A stretch of 64,000 nt of DNA from Malaciobacter marinus (GTDB taxonomy: Bacteria; Campylobacterota; Campylobacteria; Campylobacterales; Arcobacteraceae), in assembly GCF_003544855.1 (NCBI RefSeq), contig NZ_CP032101.1, positions 1,550,001-1,614,000 on the forward strand, given 5' to 3'. Below the pieces are notes generated by a model that was given only the letters and a program-made list of their open reading frames with translations, ran no database searches and was not told where the DNA came from. Below are positions 8,840 through 17,815 of this stretch, piece by piece. A program made the position numbers and the translations under genes. The first letter of the stretch is position 1. The number at the start of each line of letters is the position of its first letter.

Positions 8840-9127
8840 ATGAAAAAGATTTTGATTGCAACTTCGCTTTTCGCATGTGCATTATTTGCTTCTGATGGAG
8901 CAGCATTATATAAAAAGTGTGCAACTTGCCATGGGGCAAATGGTGAAAAAGTAGCTTTAGGTAAAAGTAAAGTAATTAAAGATATGTCTAAAGCAAATTT
9001 TATTGCAGCAATGAAAGGTTACAAAGATGGATCTTATGGTGGACCAATGAAAGGTCTAATGAAAGGTCAAGTGGCTTCTTTAAGTGATGCTGATATTGAA
9101 GCATTAGCTAATCATATCATAAAATAA
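8840..9127 (+). CDS. Periplasmic class I cytochrome c (c553-like)
   Basis: 95 residues: signal peptide of about 18 residues ending in ALFAS, one haem motif CATCH (residues 27-31), and a Met-containing stretch (GPMKGLMKGQ) that supplies the sixth iron ligand. This is the usual size of small soluble electron carriers between the bc1 complex and terminal oxidases in Campylobacterota. It is monocistronic by layout, with its own -10 box and a hairpin after the stop. A close paralogue with the same motifs is encoded at 29847-30152. Confidence 0.88.
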   Translation: MKKILIATSLFACALFASDGAALYKKCATCHGANGEKVALGKSKVIKDMSKANFIAAMKGYKDGSYGGPMKGLMKGQVASLSDADIEALANHIIK

Positions 9128-9134
9128 TTCTTTT

Positions 9135-9164
9135 ATAAGGTAATAGCTTTTGCTATTATCTTAT
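9135..9164. terminator. Hairpin between convergent genes, probable terminator
   Basis: A 13-bp stem with one G-U pair (arms 9135-9147 and 9152-9164) and a TTTT loop sits between the converging cytochrome c gene and GGDEF gene, and includes the stop codon of the latter. The trailing T tract is weak on both strands, so efficiency is uncertain. Confidence 0.5.
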
Positions 9165-10004
9165 GAACTCAATTCTATCTCTCCCATTATTTTTTGCCAA
9201 TAAAACACCCTCTTTTGCTTTTTGTATAAACCTATTTTTATCTATACAATTATCAAAAAATGAAACTCCCATACTTACAGTTACATCAATAGGTCTATTT
9301 GGATGAAAAACTCTTTGAAATTTTATTTCAGCTTGTAAAGATTTGAGATTTTCTAGTAAAAACTCTTTTTTACAAAAACAAAGTATTAAAAACTCTTTTG
9401 AATCATATCTATAAACTTCTCCATTTAAAATAGTTGCGTAATTTAATAGTTTTGTACCTAAATACTCTAATACTTTATCTGCATACTCATATCCAAATGT
9501 ATCATTTATATTTTTAAATTTATCTATATTTATTAAAACTGCATTTAATAAATATGAATTTTCTTGTTCTTGAAATTTTGATAAGTCTTCTTGCATTTTT
9601 TTTATATTATATGTTTTTGTTAAAGCATCTTTATTTATACTCTCTTCTAAAATAGCTTTTTCTTTTAACAGTTGCTCAATTAAGGTGTCTTTATAATCAT
9701 CTTCAATTTCAATATTTTTTTGTTCATAAATTTTGCCTAAGTCAAATATAAATTGATTAGATTTTGCACTATAATCAACTCTTTTACACTCTATTGCAAT
9801 TGAGGGTTTATCTTCACCTAAGCCATTAGTTAATATAAGTTTATCAACTTGTTTAATAGTATAAGATATCTTATCATCTTTAATTATTGGTTCTATTAAC
9901 TCTTTTTTCCAGTATTTTGATGCATCTTTTTTTAGTATTTTATCTTTTTTTAATAATATATCTTCAAATAAATTTTTATCTATAGAAATTTTAAACATAA
10001 TCAA
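9156..10004 (-). CDS. Degenerate GGDEF-domain protein
   Basis: 282 residues, no membrane segment. The N-terminal 120 residues are unrecognised. From about residue 125 there is a GGDEF fold: DALTKTYN (family DxLTgLxN), the metal-binding Asp in INIDKFKNIND, and VTVSMGVS. The active-site loop, which should read GGDEF, is DSKEF (201-205), so the two glycines and the first Asp are lost. Cyclase activity is unlikely; a nucleotide-sensing or scaffolding role is possible. The N-terminal region may be a small ligand or partner module. The gene stands alone and converges with the cytochrome gene. Confidence 0.75.
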   Translation of the reverse strand: MIMFKISIDKNLFEDILLKKDKILKKDASKYWKKELIEPIIKDDKISYTIKQVDKLILTNGLGEDKPSIAIECKRVDYSAKSNQFIFDLGKIYEQKNIEIEDDYKDTLIEQLLKEKAILEESINKDALTKTYNIKKMQEDLSKFQEQENSYLLNAVLINIDKFKNINDTFGYEYADKVLEYLGTKLLNYATILNGEVYRYDSKEFLILCFCKKEFLLENLKSLQAEIKFQRVFHPNRPIDVTVSMGVSFFDNCIDKNRFIQKAKEGVLLAKNNGRDRIEFIR

Positions 10005-10086
10005 ATCTTAGCAATAAAATACTTAATAAGTAAAATAAAGAAAATTAATCATAAGAAAAACAAATATTAAATTTTATCGTATTTTA

Positions 10087-10105
10087 ATATTAGTTTTACT
10101 AATAT
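10087..10105. promoter_or_regulatory. 19-bp palindrome upstream of the multi-TM gene
   Basis: ATATTAGT-TTT-ACTAATAT, a perfect 8-bp inverted repeat with a 3-base centre, lies 30 bases before the ATG at 10135. It could be a repressor operator or a weak hairpin. There is no U tract that would make it a terminator. Confidence 0.35.
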
Positions 10106-10134
10106 ACTAAAAATTAATTATAAGGAGTTCTTAT

Positions 10135-11295
10135 ATGAACTTAAGGGAAAAATTTACTCCAATGTGTTTTTTAGGAGCACTTGGCGCAGGTGGATTATCT
10201 GTATCATTTTTTATGTATTTAATGTTTCTAGTGCCGCACAAAGAGACTCCAATGCCTATTTTTGAACAAATTTTTCCAAAATTAATGGAAGGTTCATGGC
10301 TATCTTTTGTTATTGCTTTTTCTTTGGTATTTATCATAACTTTTGCTTTTTTACACTTTAAATTTCTTATTTGGAATACAAAACAGTTTTTAGAGTTTAA
10401 AAAAACAGATAAATATAAAAGTTTAATTTCATCAAATGGCGAAGTTTCTTTAATGACTATACCTTTAACATATGCAATGACTATTAATGTATGTTTTGTT
10501 TTAGGTGCTGTTTTTGTACCAAATTTATGGAGTATAGTTGAATATATGTTCCCATTTGCTTTGATTGGCTTTACAGTTGCTGGATATTTTGCTCTAAAAA
10601 TATTTATTGATTATTTTAGTAGAATTATTACAAATGGTGATTTTGACTTTACAAAAAACAATAACTTATCACAAATGATTTCTATTTTTGCATTTGCAAT
10701 GGTATCTGTAGGTTATGCAGCTCCTGGGGCTATGAGTAGTAACCTTACAATAAATGCAATTGGTATTTTTGGTTCACTGTTTTTTGCAGCTATTTCAATT
10801 TTATTATTAATATTAAAATTAACAATGGGATTTAAAAATATGTTTGAACAAGGTATTTCAGTTGAAGCATCTCCATCACTTTGGATAATTCTTCCAATTC
10901 TTACACTACTTGGTATTGCTATGATTAGAATTAGCTTTGGATTAGACCATCACTTTAATTCGCCACTTGCTAAATCTTCACTTTTTACATTAACAGCTGT
11001 AATAGTATCACTTCAAATTATTTTTGGTCTTTTAGGTTATAAAGTAATGAAACAAATTGGTTATTTTGAAAAATATATTGAAAGTGAAGACCGTTCACCT
11101 GTATCTTTTGCTCTTATTTGTCCAGGTGTTGCTTTTTTTGTATTTGGTATGTTTTTTATAAATTTTGGATTAACATTTAATGAAGTAGTTGATAAATACT
11201 CTATTGCATATTTTGTATTAATGTTGCCATTTATGTTTATACAATATAGAACTATAATATATTTCTTTAAACTAAAAAGAAAATTCAACTTTTAA
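10135..11295 (+). CDS. Polytopic inner-membrane protein (about ten TM), TsoY-like or SLAC1/TDT-like
   Basis: 386 residues, largely hydrophobic, with about ten predicted membrane spans and short loops. The N-terminus (GALGAGGLSVSFFMYL) and the regular pairs of helices recall the TDT/SLAC1 anion-channel fold. From memory, it also resembles a membrane protein family named TsoY, in which some members carry selenocysteine. The cysteines seen here are Cys11, one in MTINVCFVLG and one in ICPGVAF. No in-frame TGA is involved. RBS AAGGAG sits 9 bases before the ATG. The transported substrate is unknown. It is followed by the lipoprotein gene after 52 bases. Confidence 0.6.
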   Translation: MNLREKFTPMCFLGALGAGGLSVSFFMYLMFLVPHKETPMPIFEQIFPKLMEGSWLSFVIAFSLVFIITFAFLHFKFLIWNTKQFLEFKKTDKYKSLISSNGEVSLMTIPLTYAMTINVCFVLGAVFVPNLWSIVEYMFPFALIGFTVAGYFALKIFIDYFSRIITNGDFDFTKNNNLSQMISIFAFAMVSVGYAAPGAMSSNLTINAIGIFGSLFFAAISILLLILKLTMGFKNMFEQGISVEASPSLWIILPILTLLGIAMIRISFGLDHHFNSPLAKSSLFTLTAVIVSLQIIFGLLGYKVMKQIGYFEKYIESEDRSPVSFALICPGVAFFVFGMFFINFGLTFNEVVDKYSIAYFVLMLPFMFIQYRTIIYFFKLKRKFNF

Positions 11296-11307
11296 AAACA
11301 TAGCTTG

Positions 11308-11345
11308 TGTTACAATCTGCTAAATTATATTAGGAGATTGTAACA
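11308..11345 (+). promoter_or_regulatory. Long inverted repeat over the RBS of the NlpC/P60 gene
   Basis: Arms TGTTACAATCT (11308-11318) and AGATTGTAACA (11335-11345) are perfect 11-bp inverted repeats around a 16-base centre that contains TATATT and the start of the AGGAG ribosome site. The right arm ends 2 bases before the ATG at 11348. As RNA it could mask the ribosome site; as DNA it could be an operator around a -10 box. Confidence 0.5.
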
Positions 11346-11347
11346 GC

Positions 11348-12637
11348 ATGAATAAACTATTTAAAGCTATTTTTTTTCTACTTATTATTTTATTTTTTAC
11401 AGCTTGCTCTAATAAAAATATAGAAATCCAAGATTTAAAAACTTACTCTCAAAATCCAAATGAGTATTTAAAAAATGAATCGTTTACATTTAAAAATCAA
11501 AGCTCTTATAATAAAAGGTTTTATAAAAACTATTTTTTAGTTTGGGATAATCCAAAAATTGAAATAAGTAAAAAAGATGCTTCATGGGGCTTTTTATACA
11601 AAAACAAACAAATATATTTACAAAATTATTCAAAAGCATCAAAACAGTGGTTTAATAATCAAATACAAAACTCTAACTTTAAAGAGTTTAAATCAAAGCT
11701 TCAAAAAGCAATTACTATAAAAAATAGTAATATAAGAGTATTTCCAACAAAACAAATGATGTTTTATAATCCATACAATGCAGGACAAGGCTTTCCTTTT
11801 GACTATAATCAAAACTCTTTTATCAAAATAAATACTCCAATTTTAGTATCTCACTTATCAAAAGACAAAGCATGGGCTTTTATAAAAACCTCTTCATATT
11901 TTGGTTGGATAGATATAAGAAATATTGCTTTTGTTGATGAATACTTTATTAAAAAGTTTAAAACAAACAATTATGCAGTTGCAATAAAAGATAAATTTAA
12001 TATCTATAAAGACCATTTTATAGAAAATATACAATTAGGAACTATTTTTCCATATAAAAAAAATAAATTCTTCATTGCAGTAAAGGACAAAAACCAAAAA
12101 GCTTTTATAAAAACTATTAAAATAAATAAAAACTATATCTCTTTAAAACCTCTACAATTTAATAGCAAAAACCTTAGGAAAATTGCACAAGAACTTATCA
12201 AAGAGCAGTATGGTTGGGGTGGAATTTTGGGCTTTAGAGATTGTTCAAGTTTTACTCAAGATTTTTTCTCAAGTTTTGGAATATATCTTGATAGAAACTC
12301 AAAACAACAAATAAAAAATGGGAAATATTATAAAATAAAAAACTTTACCAGTGAAAATAAGAAAAAGTTTATTATAAAGCATGGAAAAGCTTTTAAAAGT
12401 TTAATATATCTAAAAGGACATATAATGCTTTATATTGGAAATATAAAAGGTGAACCTTTAGTAATGCATAATGTTTGGGGAGTCAAAACAAGAGTTTTTT
12501 TAAACAAAGAAGGAAGAAATATAATTGGAAAAAATATAATTAGTAGTTTAGAGTTTGGAAAAGAATTAGAGACTTATGAAAATATGAATACTGTTTTAGA
12601 TAAAATAGAGGGTATTATTATTTTAGATGAAAGGTAA
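11348..12637 (+). CDS. SH3 and NlpC/P60 domain lipoprotein, probable peptidoglycan hydrolase
   Basis: 429 residues. A lipoprotein signal ends at Cys20 (FFTAC). The middle (about 120-265) contains SH3-like beta-rich segments, including TPILVSHLSKDKAWAFIKT and a following FGWIDIRN. The C-terminus is an NlpC/P60 cysteine peptidase: catalytic Cys299 in FRDCSSFT, His358 in GHIMLYIG and a third polar residue His374 in MHNVWG. Members cut stem peptides of peptidoglycan. It is anchored to a membrane by its lipid and is followed after 3 bases by a D-amino-acid transaminase gene, which makes D-Ala/D-Glu for the wall. Both probably share one transcript and a cell-wall role. Confidence 0.85.
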   Translation: MNKLFKAIFFLLIILFFTACSNKNIEIQDLKTYSQNPNEYLKNESFTFKNQSSYNKRFYKNYFLVWDNPKIEISKKDASWGFLYKNKQIYLQNYSKASKQWFNNQIQNSNFKEFKSKLQKAITIKNSNIRVFPTKQMMFYNPYNAGQGFPFDYNQNSFIKINTPILVSHLSKDKAWAFIKTSSYFGWIDIRNIAFVDEYFIKKFKTNNYAVAIKDKFNIYKDHFIENIQLGTIFPYKKNKFFIAVKDKNQKAFIKTIKINKNYISLKPLQFNSKNLRKIAQELIKEQYGWGGILGFRDCSSFTQDFFSSFGIYLDRNSKQQIKNGKYYKIKNFTSENKKKFIIKHGKAFKSLIYLKGHIMLYIGNIKGEPLVMHNVWGVKTRVFLNKEGRNIIGKNIISSLEFGKELETYENMNTVLDKIEGIIILDER

Positions 12638-12640
12638 AAA

Positions 12641-13501
12641 ATGATTGTATTTGTAAATGGAAAATATTTAAAAGATAATGAAGCAAATATAAATGTAAAT
12701 GACAGAGGCTATCTTCTTGCAGATGGTGTATATGAAGGTTTTAGAGTATATAATGGAAAGATTTTTAAATTAAAAGAGCATAAACAAAGATTTCAAAGAA
12801 GTCTAAATGAATTAAAAATTTCACATACATTAACAGATGAAATAGAAACAATTTTTGAGAAGTTATTTGAAAAAAACTCTTACAAAAATAGTGATGAACT
12901 ATTTTATTATATTCAAATTACAAGAGGCGTAGCTTTAAGAGACCATGCGTTTCCAAAAGAAAAAACAGAAATAGGAATTTATGCTTTTGTATCAAAAAAA
13001 GATTTAAATGAAAAAGCTTATAATGAAGGTTTAAAAGTTTGTACAGCACCTGATAATAGATGGGCAAGATGTGACATAAAATGTATCTCATTAACTGCAA
13101 ACTGTCTTGCAAAACAAAATGCTATTGATGAGGGTTTTGATGATGCTTTGTTTGTTCATGATGGAGTAATAACTGAAGCTACTGCTTCTAATGTTTTTTT
13201 TGTAAAAGATAATATTATATATACTCATGCAGCAACAAATAGAATTTTAAGTGGTATAACAAGAAATTTTGTTATTGATTTATGCAATGAAAATGGTTTT
13301 AAACTTAAAGAGTTTCCTTTAACTATAGACAAACTAAAAAGTATTGATGAAGCTTTTTTAACAGGAACAACCCTTGAAGTTACACCAATAGTAAAAATCA
13401 ATGATATCTCAATCAATAATCAAAAAATTGGAGAGATAACTAAAAAACTTCAATCGCTATTTAAAAACTATCTTCAAGAAAATTTTTACAAAAAGAGTTA
13501 A
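12641..13501 (+). CDS. dat: D-amino-acid transaminase, class IV PLP enzyme
   Basis: 286 residues, the usual length. It is a PLP-dependent transaminase that interconverts D-alanine and D-glutamate. Seen: VNDRGYLLADGVYEG at the N-terminus, the PLP Lys147 in WARCDIK, Glu in VITEATASNVFFV, and the TGTTLEVTPI phosphate-binding loop. The RCDIK and SNVFFV patterns fit D-alanine transaminase better than branched-chain transaminase (IlvE). 4-amino-4-deoxychorismate lyase is less likely. It sits 3 bases after the NlpC/P60 gene and ends in a hairpin shared with the converging RND gene. Confidence 0.85.
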   Translation: MIVFVNGKYLKDNEANINVNDRGYLLADGVYEGFRVYNGKIFKLKEHKQRFQRSLNELKISHTLTDEIETIFEKLFEKNSYKNSDELFYYIQITRGVALRDHAFPKEKTEIGIYAFVSKKDLNEKAYNEGLKVCTAPDNRWARCDIKCISLTANCLAKQNAIDEGFDDALFVHDGVITEATASNVFFVKDNIIYTHAATNRILSGITRNFVIDLCNENGFKLKEFPLTIDKLKSIDEAFLTGTTLEVTPIVKINDISINNQKIGEITKKLQSLFKNYLQENFYKKS

Positions 13502-13513
13502 TCTCTTTTTGTA
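13487..13513. terminator. Bidirectional terminator
   Basis: A perfect 11-bp stem (arms 13487-13497 and 13503-13513) with a 5-base loop contains T5/A5 runs and the dat stop codon. It ends at the base before the converging RND gene stop and can serve both strands. Confidence 0.7.
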
Positions 13514-16500
13514 CTATTTTTCACACTTTCTTAAATAAATTAATCTATATACCATTGGAACATAATATAAATTTAATATTGTAGCCCATAAAATACCAAA
13601 ACCTAATGCAACAGCCATTGGTTGAAGAATTAAAGCTTGTCCTGAAGCAAAGAAAATAAGAGAACTCAAACCTAAAACTGTAGTAATTGAAGTAAGTAAA
13701 ATTGGTCTTAATCTTAATAAAGCTTGTTCTTCCATTTGTTTTAATGTTTTTGCTTTTTTAATAAAATCCATCATAATAATCCCATCATTTACAATAACTC
13801 CAGCAAGTCCCACTATACCTATAAGTCCTGGCATTGTAAGGTTTATTCCCATTATTACATGCCCTACTAATACACCTAAAATAGAAAGTGGAATAGTACT
13901 TATAATTATTAGTGGTTTAACCATAGAATCAAACATCCAAACAAGAGCTATAAAAATAAGAATAATCGCTATTAAAGCAGCTTCTGCCATCTCTTTTTGA
14001 ACCTTTGAATTCTCTTCTTGTTCACCTTTTATATCTAGTTTTACTACACCTTTTAAACTATTTAAAACAGGTGTTAACTCTTCATATACATCAGAAGATG
14101 TAGTATCAGTAATAGAAGCTGTTACACTTGTAATTCTTTCATTATTTTCTTTAAATATTTGAGAGTATGCAGGTATTTTAACAAAACTTGCTACATCTTT
14201 TAAAAGTACCCTCTTCCCATCATTTAATACTATTTCAAAGCCATCTAAACTAGTTAATAAATCTTTATTTTTACTTTCAAAGACAACTTCAACAATACCT
14301 TTTTTATCAAACATTTTTGAGTATGCTGCTTTTGAATAAAAAGGTCTTAATTGATTAAGAATAGTCTCTTCATCAACTCCTATTTGCTGCCCATATCTAT
14401 TTACCTTAAATTTTAATTCAAAATTTCCCAAAAGTGCATCATCTGCTATATTTGAGACTCCTTTTATTAAAGACAGCTTCTTTTTTAACTTATCTACTGC
14501 TTCATGAACTTTTTTATTTTCTCCTGATATTGCTATTTCAATATCATTTTTAACAATACCTGCTTTTGGAGTAAATATTTTTAACTCATCAAACTTTGAG
14601 GTATCTATATTTTTATCTATGATACTTTTAATCTTTTTTTCTAATCCTTGTGCGCTTGATTGTCTAATCATATTTGAATCATCATATTTTGGTGATAAAT
14701 ATGGATTTATATATTTATCAAAAAAGTTTTGTGGTGCTCTTTCATTTAAGTTTACAAAAAGTTGAAAATAAAACTCTTCATTTTGAGGTTGATTTTTTCC
14801 ATCTAGTTTCATTCCAATAACAGAACTAATAGAACTTACTTCTGTGTCAAAATCTATACTATTAAGTAATAATTTCTCTATTTTTAAAACAGACTTTTCT
14901 GTTTGTTCTATTTTGTTTCCTACACCTACAGAACCACTTATATATACTTGTGTAGTATCAAATGATGGCATAAACTGGAATTTTAAGCTTTTAAATAAAA
15001 TAAATGTTATTGAAAATATTACACTTATCATAATAACTAAAGTAAGATATTTACCTTTTAATAAAAAATCTAAAACTTTTGAATAGAGTTTTTTATTAAA
15101 ATCCCATACTTTATGTGATCTCCTACTTTCATTGCTTACTTTTAAAATCTGCATAGAATGCAATGGTAAAAAGAAAAATGCTTCAAGTAAAGAAGACAAT
15201 AATAGTATTGTTATCATAATAGGAAGTATTTGCATAAACTTTCCCGTCTCTCCACTCATAATAAGTATAGGTAAAAATGCAAAAATTGTAGTTGCAGTTG
15301 CAGTTAAAACAGCAGGAAACATCTCTAAAGCTCCATCTCGTGCAGCAGTAAATCTATCTTTACCCATTTCCATATGTCTATATATATTTTCTGCAACAAC
15401 AATTGCTTCATCTACAAGCATTCCAAGGGCAATTAAAGCACCCAAAAGTGAAAGCATATTTAAGCTATAACCTAAATAATCTGCTCCAATTAAAGCAATC
15501 ATAAAAGAAGTTGGAATACCAATTGCAATAACTATTGCAATTCTTACATTAATAAATAAAAGTAAAGCAATAAAAAGCAAAATCAAACCAAATAGTATAT
15601 TAGAAACTACAGTATTAAGTCTATTTTTAATCCAAATAGAAGTATCAATGTAAGTATCAAACTCAATATCAGAATAAACTTCTTCATAATTTTTAGTAAT
15701 TTGCTTTATCTTTTTTACTAATTCAATTGAGTCACCCTCAAAACCTTTATTTATTCCTATTGCAACATTTCTTTTGGCATTAAAATGAGATATATCATCT
15801 ACGTCTGCAAGTTGAAACTCAACATTTGCAATATCTTTTAAATATAATTTTTTATTGCTTACTTTTAAAATAGTATTTTTTATATCTTTTATATCTTTTT
15901 GACCATTGAAAGTACTTAGATAATAGTGTCTTGAAGTATCTTTTATAATTCCAACTGGAAAAATAGAGCTTATCTTTTGTACAGCATTTATTACTTCCAC
16001 TTTATTTAAGCCCAATGCTTCAATTTTATTCTCATCAAAACTAATAAGTAATTCTTTATCTGTTTTACTAAATACAGTAACTTCAGATAAATCTTTTAGT
16101 TGCATAATCGTTGATTTTACATCATCTGCTATTTCTAATAATTGATTTTTATTTTTTGAACCATCTTTTGAGTATAAAGAAACTGTAATTAAAGGAAAAG
16201 TATGTTCAATCGTTTTAACAGTTGGCTCATCCATATCTGTTGGAAGATTTGTTTTAACTTGCGCAATAATATCTTTTACATCATCAACAACTAAATTTGG
16301 ATCTTCACCATCTTTTAAATCAACTTTTATAGTAAAAAAACCATTTTTAATTACAGAAGTAATTTTTTTTGCTTCACTAATACCTAAAAGTTCATCTTCA
16401 ATATCTTCAACAGCAATTTTATCAAGTAAATCAGAACTAGCTCCACTATATGAGCCAGTTATTGCAACTGCATCAAGGGAAGAAGGAGGAAAAATTTCTT

Positions 16501-16606
16501 TTGGAATATTATTATACGAAAAAATTGATATGATAAGCAAAAAGACCAATAACATATGATTTAATACTGGTTTTCTTAATGCAAACTCTATCAAGTTTTG
16601 TATCAT
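13514..16606 (-). CDS. RND-family efflux permease
   Basis: 1030 residues, full length for AcrB/HAE1-like pumps, with twelve predicted TM helices and two large periplasmic porter domains. Seen: N-terminal RKPVLNHMLL, TM4 GMLVDEAIVVAEN (the AcrB Asp-Asp relay is Asp-Glu here) and a second-half repeat GLAGVIVNDGIIMMDF. It uses the proton gradient to expel drugs, lipids or metals; the substrate cannot be read. It lacks a neighbouring membrane-fusion protein or TolC gene, which is unusual for a tripartite pump. Partners may be elsewhere in the genome. The start ATG overlaps the ftsL-like stop by 4 bases, so it forms the end of an rsmH-ftsL-RND unit. Confidence 0.88.
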   Translation of the reverse strand: MIQNLIEFALRKPVLNHMLLVFLLIISIFSYNNIPKEIFPPSSLDAVAITGSYSGASSDLLDKIAVEDIEDELLGISEAKKITSVIKNGFFTIKVDLKDGEDPNLVVDDVKDIIAQVKTNLPTDMDEPTVKTIEHTFPLITVSLYSKDGSKNKNQLLEIADDVKSTIMQLKDLSEVTVFSKTDKELLISFDENKIEALGLNKVEVINAVQKISSIFPVGIIKDTSRHYYLSTFNGQKDIKDIKNTILKVSNKKLYLKDIANVEFQLADVDDISHFNAKRNVAIGINKGFEGDSIELVKKIKQITKNYEEVYSDIEFDTYIDTSIWIKNRLNTVVSNILFGLILLFIALLLFINVRIAIVIAIGIPTSFMIALIGADYLGYSLNMLSLLGALIALGMLVDEAIVVAENIYRHMEMGKDRFTAARDGALEMFPAVLTATATTIFAFLPILIMSGETGKFMQILPIMITILLLSSLLEAFFFLPLHSMQILKVSNESRRSHKVWDFNKKLYSKVLDFLLKGKYLTLVIMISVIFSITFILFKSLKFQFMPSFDTTQVYISGSVGVGNKIEQTEKSVLKIEKLLLNSIDFDTEVSSISSVIGMKLDGKNQPQNEEFYFQLFVNLNERAPQNFFDKYINPYLSPKYDDSNMIRQSSAQGLEKKIKSIIDKNIDTSKFDELKIFTPKAGIVKNDIEIAISGENKKVHEAVDKLKKKLSLIKGVSNIADDALLGNFELKFKVNRYGQQIGVDEETILNQLRPFYSKAAYSKMFDKKGIVEVVFESKNKDLLTSLDGFEIVLNDGKRVLLKDVASFVKIPAYSQIFKENNERITSVTASITDTTSSDVYEELTPVLNSLKGVVKLDIKGEQEENSKVQKEMAEAALIAIILIFIALVWMFDSMVKPLIIISTIPLSILGVLVGHVIMGINLTMPGLIGIVGLAGVIVNDGIIMMDFIKKAKTLKQMEEQALLRLRPILLTSITTVLGLSSLIFFASGQALILQPMAVALGFGILWATILNLYYVPMVYRLIYLRKCEK

Positions 16607-16857
16607 TTTTTCTCTTCTAGTGATTTTATTATAATTGAATCAACAATTTGATTTTTAAATTTCATATCTTCAAGTTGCTGTGCTAGAAATCGATTTTCTT
16701 CTTTTAAAGATATATAATGAGCATAAAGTTTATTTACGTCTTTACTTACATAATATATATTATTTGTTAGATAAATCTTTGGTATATATAATAACAAAGC
16801 AATCGTTAATAAACTAAAAGCAATCGTTAATGAATTTCTAGCATTAAGCTTAATCAA
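16603..16857 (-). CDS. ftsL: FtsL-like cell-division membrane protein
   Basis: 84 residues: a short cytoplasmic N-terminus, one TM helix (about 11-31) and a periplasmic coiled coil (LYAHYISLKEENRFLAQQLEDMK). Size, topology and position directly after rsmH are those of FtsL, which joins FtsB and FtsQ in the divisome. Primary sequence of FtsL is poorly conserved, so the call rests mainly on architecture and synteny. It overlaps rsmH by 8 bases and the RND gene by 4 bases. Confidence 0.65.
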   Translation of the reverse strand: MIKLNARNSLTIAFSLLTIALLLYIPKIYLTNNIYYVSKDVNKLYAHYISLKEENRFLAQQLEDMKFKNQIVDSIIIKSLEEKK

Positions 16858-17752
16858 ATTTAAAAACCCTTAATTTTGAACTTCTACTTCTTGGATTTTG
16901 CTTTATTTCAGCTTTTGTTGGGGTGATTGGTTTTTTAGTAAGAATCTTACCTAAAGCATTATCATTTCCACAAGTACATCTAAAAGCTTCTGGTGGGCAT
17001 ACACAAGATTTTGTCCATTTTTTAAAATAATTTTTTACAATTCTATCTTCTAGTGAATGAAAAGAGATTATTGCGATGATACAATTTTTTGGTTTTATTA
17101 ACTCAATTGATTCAAATAATCTTTTTAAAACTCCCAATTCATCATTAACTTCTATTCTTATTCCTTGAAAAGGAAGTGTTGCTGGGTGTATTTTACCTTT
17201 ATGCATATTTTTATATAAAAACTCTGCAAGCTCTTTTGCTGAGCTAAAAGGTCTGTTATTTACTATTAATGAAGCAACTTTTTTGTACTCTCTTACTTCA
17301 CCATACTCTTTAAATATATTTTCTAATTCTACTTGAGAGTAGCTATTTACAACGATATTTGCATCTAATTCTTGTGTTTGATCCATTCTCATATCTAAAG
17401 TATCACTTTCAAAACCAAAACCTCTTTGAAGTTTATCAAGTTGCAAAGAAGAAACACCAATATCAGCTAAAATACCTTTTATATTATAATCTTTAAACTT
17501 GTCTAAAACATGTTCAAAGTTACCTTTATTGAAAATAACTCTATTTTCATAATCTTTTAATCTATTTTTTGAAAAAGCTAAAGCTTCATCATCTTGGTCA
17601 TTACATATTAGTTTTATATTTTCATTTTGAGAAATAATTCCTAAGCTGTGTCCAGCATAGCCTGTTGTACAATCAATTATATATCCATCTTCAATATCAG
17701 CGAACGCTTCTAAGGTCTCTTGATATAAGACGGGAACATGTGGAATATCCAT
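16850..17752 (-). CDS. rsmH: 16S rRNA (cytosine(1402)-N4)-methyltransferase
   Basis: 300 residues, standard size. It methylates N4 of C1402 in the ribosomal P site using SAM. Seen: HVPVLYQETLEAF at the N-terminus, the SAM loop DCTTGYAGHS, ADIGVSSLQLD, RGFGFESDTLDMRMDQ, FQGIRIEVNDEL, SFHSLEDRIVK, and the C-terminal KPITPTKAEIKQNPRSRSSKLRVF. These are diagnostic for MraW/RsmH. It is the first gene of the rsmH-ftsL-RND unit and is divergent from the aldolase-like gene. Confidence 0.95.
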   Translation of the reverse strand: MDIPHVPVLYQETLEAFADIEDGYIIDCTTGYAGHSLGIISQNENIKLICNDQDDEALAFSKNRLKDYENRVIFNKGNFEHVLDKFKDYNIKGILADIGVSSLQLDKLQRGFGFESDTLDMRMDQTQELDANIVVNSYSQVELENIFKEYGEVREYKKVASLIVNNRPFSSAKELAEFLYKNMHKGKIHPATLPFQGIRIEVNDELGVLKRLFESIELIKPKNCIIAIISFHSLEDRIVKNYFKKWTKSCVCPPEAFRCTCGNDNALGKILTKKPITPTKAEIKQNPRSRSSKLRVFKFD

Positions 17753-17815
17753 ATTAAAAAGGTCCTTATTAAATTTTATATATAATACCTAAATTTTGAT
17801 TTAAGGCATTTTAAA

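Noticed and set aside
10135-11295. Selenoprotein with in-frame TGA
   Set aside because: The reading frame is complete without a TGA; cysteines are coded normally and no SECIS-type hairpin was found next to a TGA.
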